From a virus: a DNA stretch of 20,170 nucleotides. The notes below the pieces were generated by a model, which saw nothing but the letters and a program-made list of their open reading frames with translations, did no database searches and was not told where the DNA came from. Position 1 is the first letter of the stretch; every line of letters begins with the position of its first letter. The translations under genes and the position numbers were made by a program. Location: the IMG/VR virus record IMGVR_UViG_3300036652_000384, positions 1 to 20,170 of that record; one strand, given 5' to 3'. Below are positions 19,732 through 20,170 of the stretch, in pieces.

Positions 19732-20170
19732 TTAATTTTTTCCCTTTTCTAAAGCTTCCACCCTTGCCACTAAATCACTATGATTATGGCCTAATACAAA
19801 CAGGAGATGGTTCAATTCGGCGATATGGCCTACCACTTGCTCGATGGTTTGCGGTTCTGGCTGTACAGTTCCTTCCGCTTCTGTTCCCACCACTTCTGCC
19901 GTAGCTTTGTTTCCATCCAATCCAACGACTGTGGTTGGTACTTCTTCTTGGGGTGTATCGACTGCTGCTGGCTCTTCGGCAATCTGTGCTGGAACTTCTA
20001 CAATCGTGGGATTGAGGTCTGCTTTCTTCTGCGCATAATCCGTTTGCAATTGTACCGCCTGTTCTTCCGTTATTTCTTCGTAACGCTTGCTGTATAAGAG
20101 ATAATCTTCAAAAGGCAATCCTGTTAGTGCGTTGGTTGCGGTGAACATTTTTTCGTTAAACGCATCTTTC
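19732..20170 (-). CDS. C-terminal part of an unrecognised protein (cut by window edge)
   Basis: The frame stays open to the right edge; the first ATG inside the window (20148) has no Shine-Dalgarno, so the true start is probably outside. Visible residues: a short N-terminal segment (MFTATNALTGLPFEDYLLYS), a Pro/Glu/Val/Ala-rich linker (residues 47-100 from that ATG) and a C-terminal helix (HLLFVLGHNHSDLVARVEAL) with coiled-coil spacing. The linker looks disordered. It may be the tail of a larger replication or structural protein; function unknown. Confidence 0.55.
   Translation of the reverse strand, partial: KDAFNEKMFTATNALTGLPFEDYLLYSKRYEEITEEQAVQLQTDYAQKKADLNPTIVEVPAQIAEEPAAVDTPQEEVPTTVVGLDGNKATAEVVGTEAEGTVQPEPQTIEQVVGHIAELNHLLFVLGHNHSDLVARVEALEKGKN

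Noticed and set aside
1-20170. CRISPR arrays, insertion sequences, integrase or attachment sites
   Set aside because: I looked for regular direct repeats with spacers, transposase motifs and tRNA-end duplications and saw none in the window.

Overview
The window looks like part of the genome of a short-tailed (podovirus-like) bacteriophage or prophage. The host is probably a low-to-mid-GC Firmicute. This rests on near-consensus Shine-Dalgarno sites, the KLNLQLFAE-type start of the scaffold protein, tRNAs with encoded CCA, and U-tract terminators. No integrase, replication gene or attachment site is visible. Both ends are cut inside genes: a secreted protease at the left edge and an unrecognised protein at the right edge.

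Layout. (1) 1-16657, leftward: a virion cassette in an order like P22. In transcription order it holds small genes, small and large terminase, an HNH nuclease, two small genes, portal, three small genes, scaffold, a decoration-like protein, the major capsid protein, a small beta-rich protein, a Rossmann-fold protein of unknown role, two small genes, an adaptor-like protein, a structural protein, a gp10/nozzle-like tail protein, a tail fibre with an internal duplication, a second beta-rich fibre/spike and a trypsin-like protease with a signal peptide. Stops and starts are tightly packed, and most Shine-Dalgarno sites lie in the tail of the preceding gene. (2) 16660-17690, rightward: a small island with a ribbon-helix-helix regulator, two small proteins and a small Cys-rich protein. 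A 48-nt element between two of these genes fits the type II hammerhead self-cleaving ribozyme core at every position. The three promoters around this island carry the same operator-like sequence between -35 and -10. (3) 17690-20170, leftward: a partial gene, a small basic protein, a zinc-ribbon mini-protein, a sigma-region-4/ArpU-like regulator, a tRNA cluster (His, Pro, Trp), an NlpC/P60 cell-wall hydrolase and an Acb2/Tad1-type cyclic-nucleotide sponge (anti-CBASS/anti-Thoeris). This arm ends in a terminator facing that of the island.

How it fits together (inference). The ribbon-helix-helix protein probably represses its own promoter, a second promoter in the island and the leftward promoter at the head of the virion cassette. 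The ArpU-like protein would act in late control. The hammerhead would cut the island mRNA between two small genes, just before a ribosome binding site. Acb2 would protect the phage from cyclic-nucleotide immune signalling while the lysis protein accumulates. The hammerhead, the shared-operator circuit and the Acb2 homologue are the features most worth testing.
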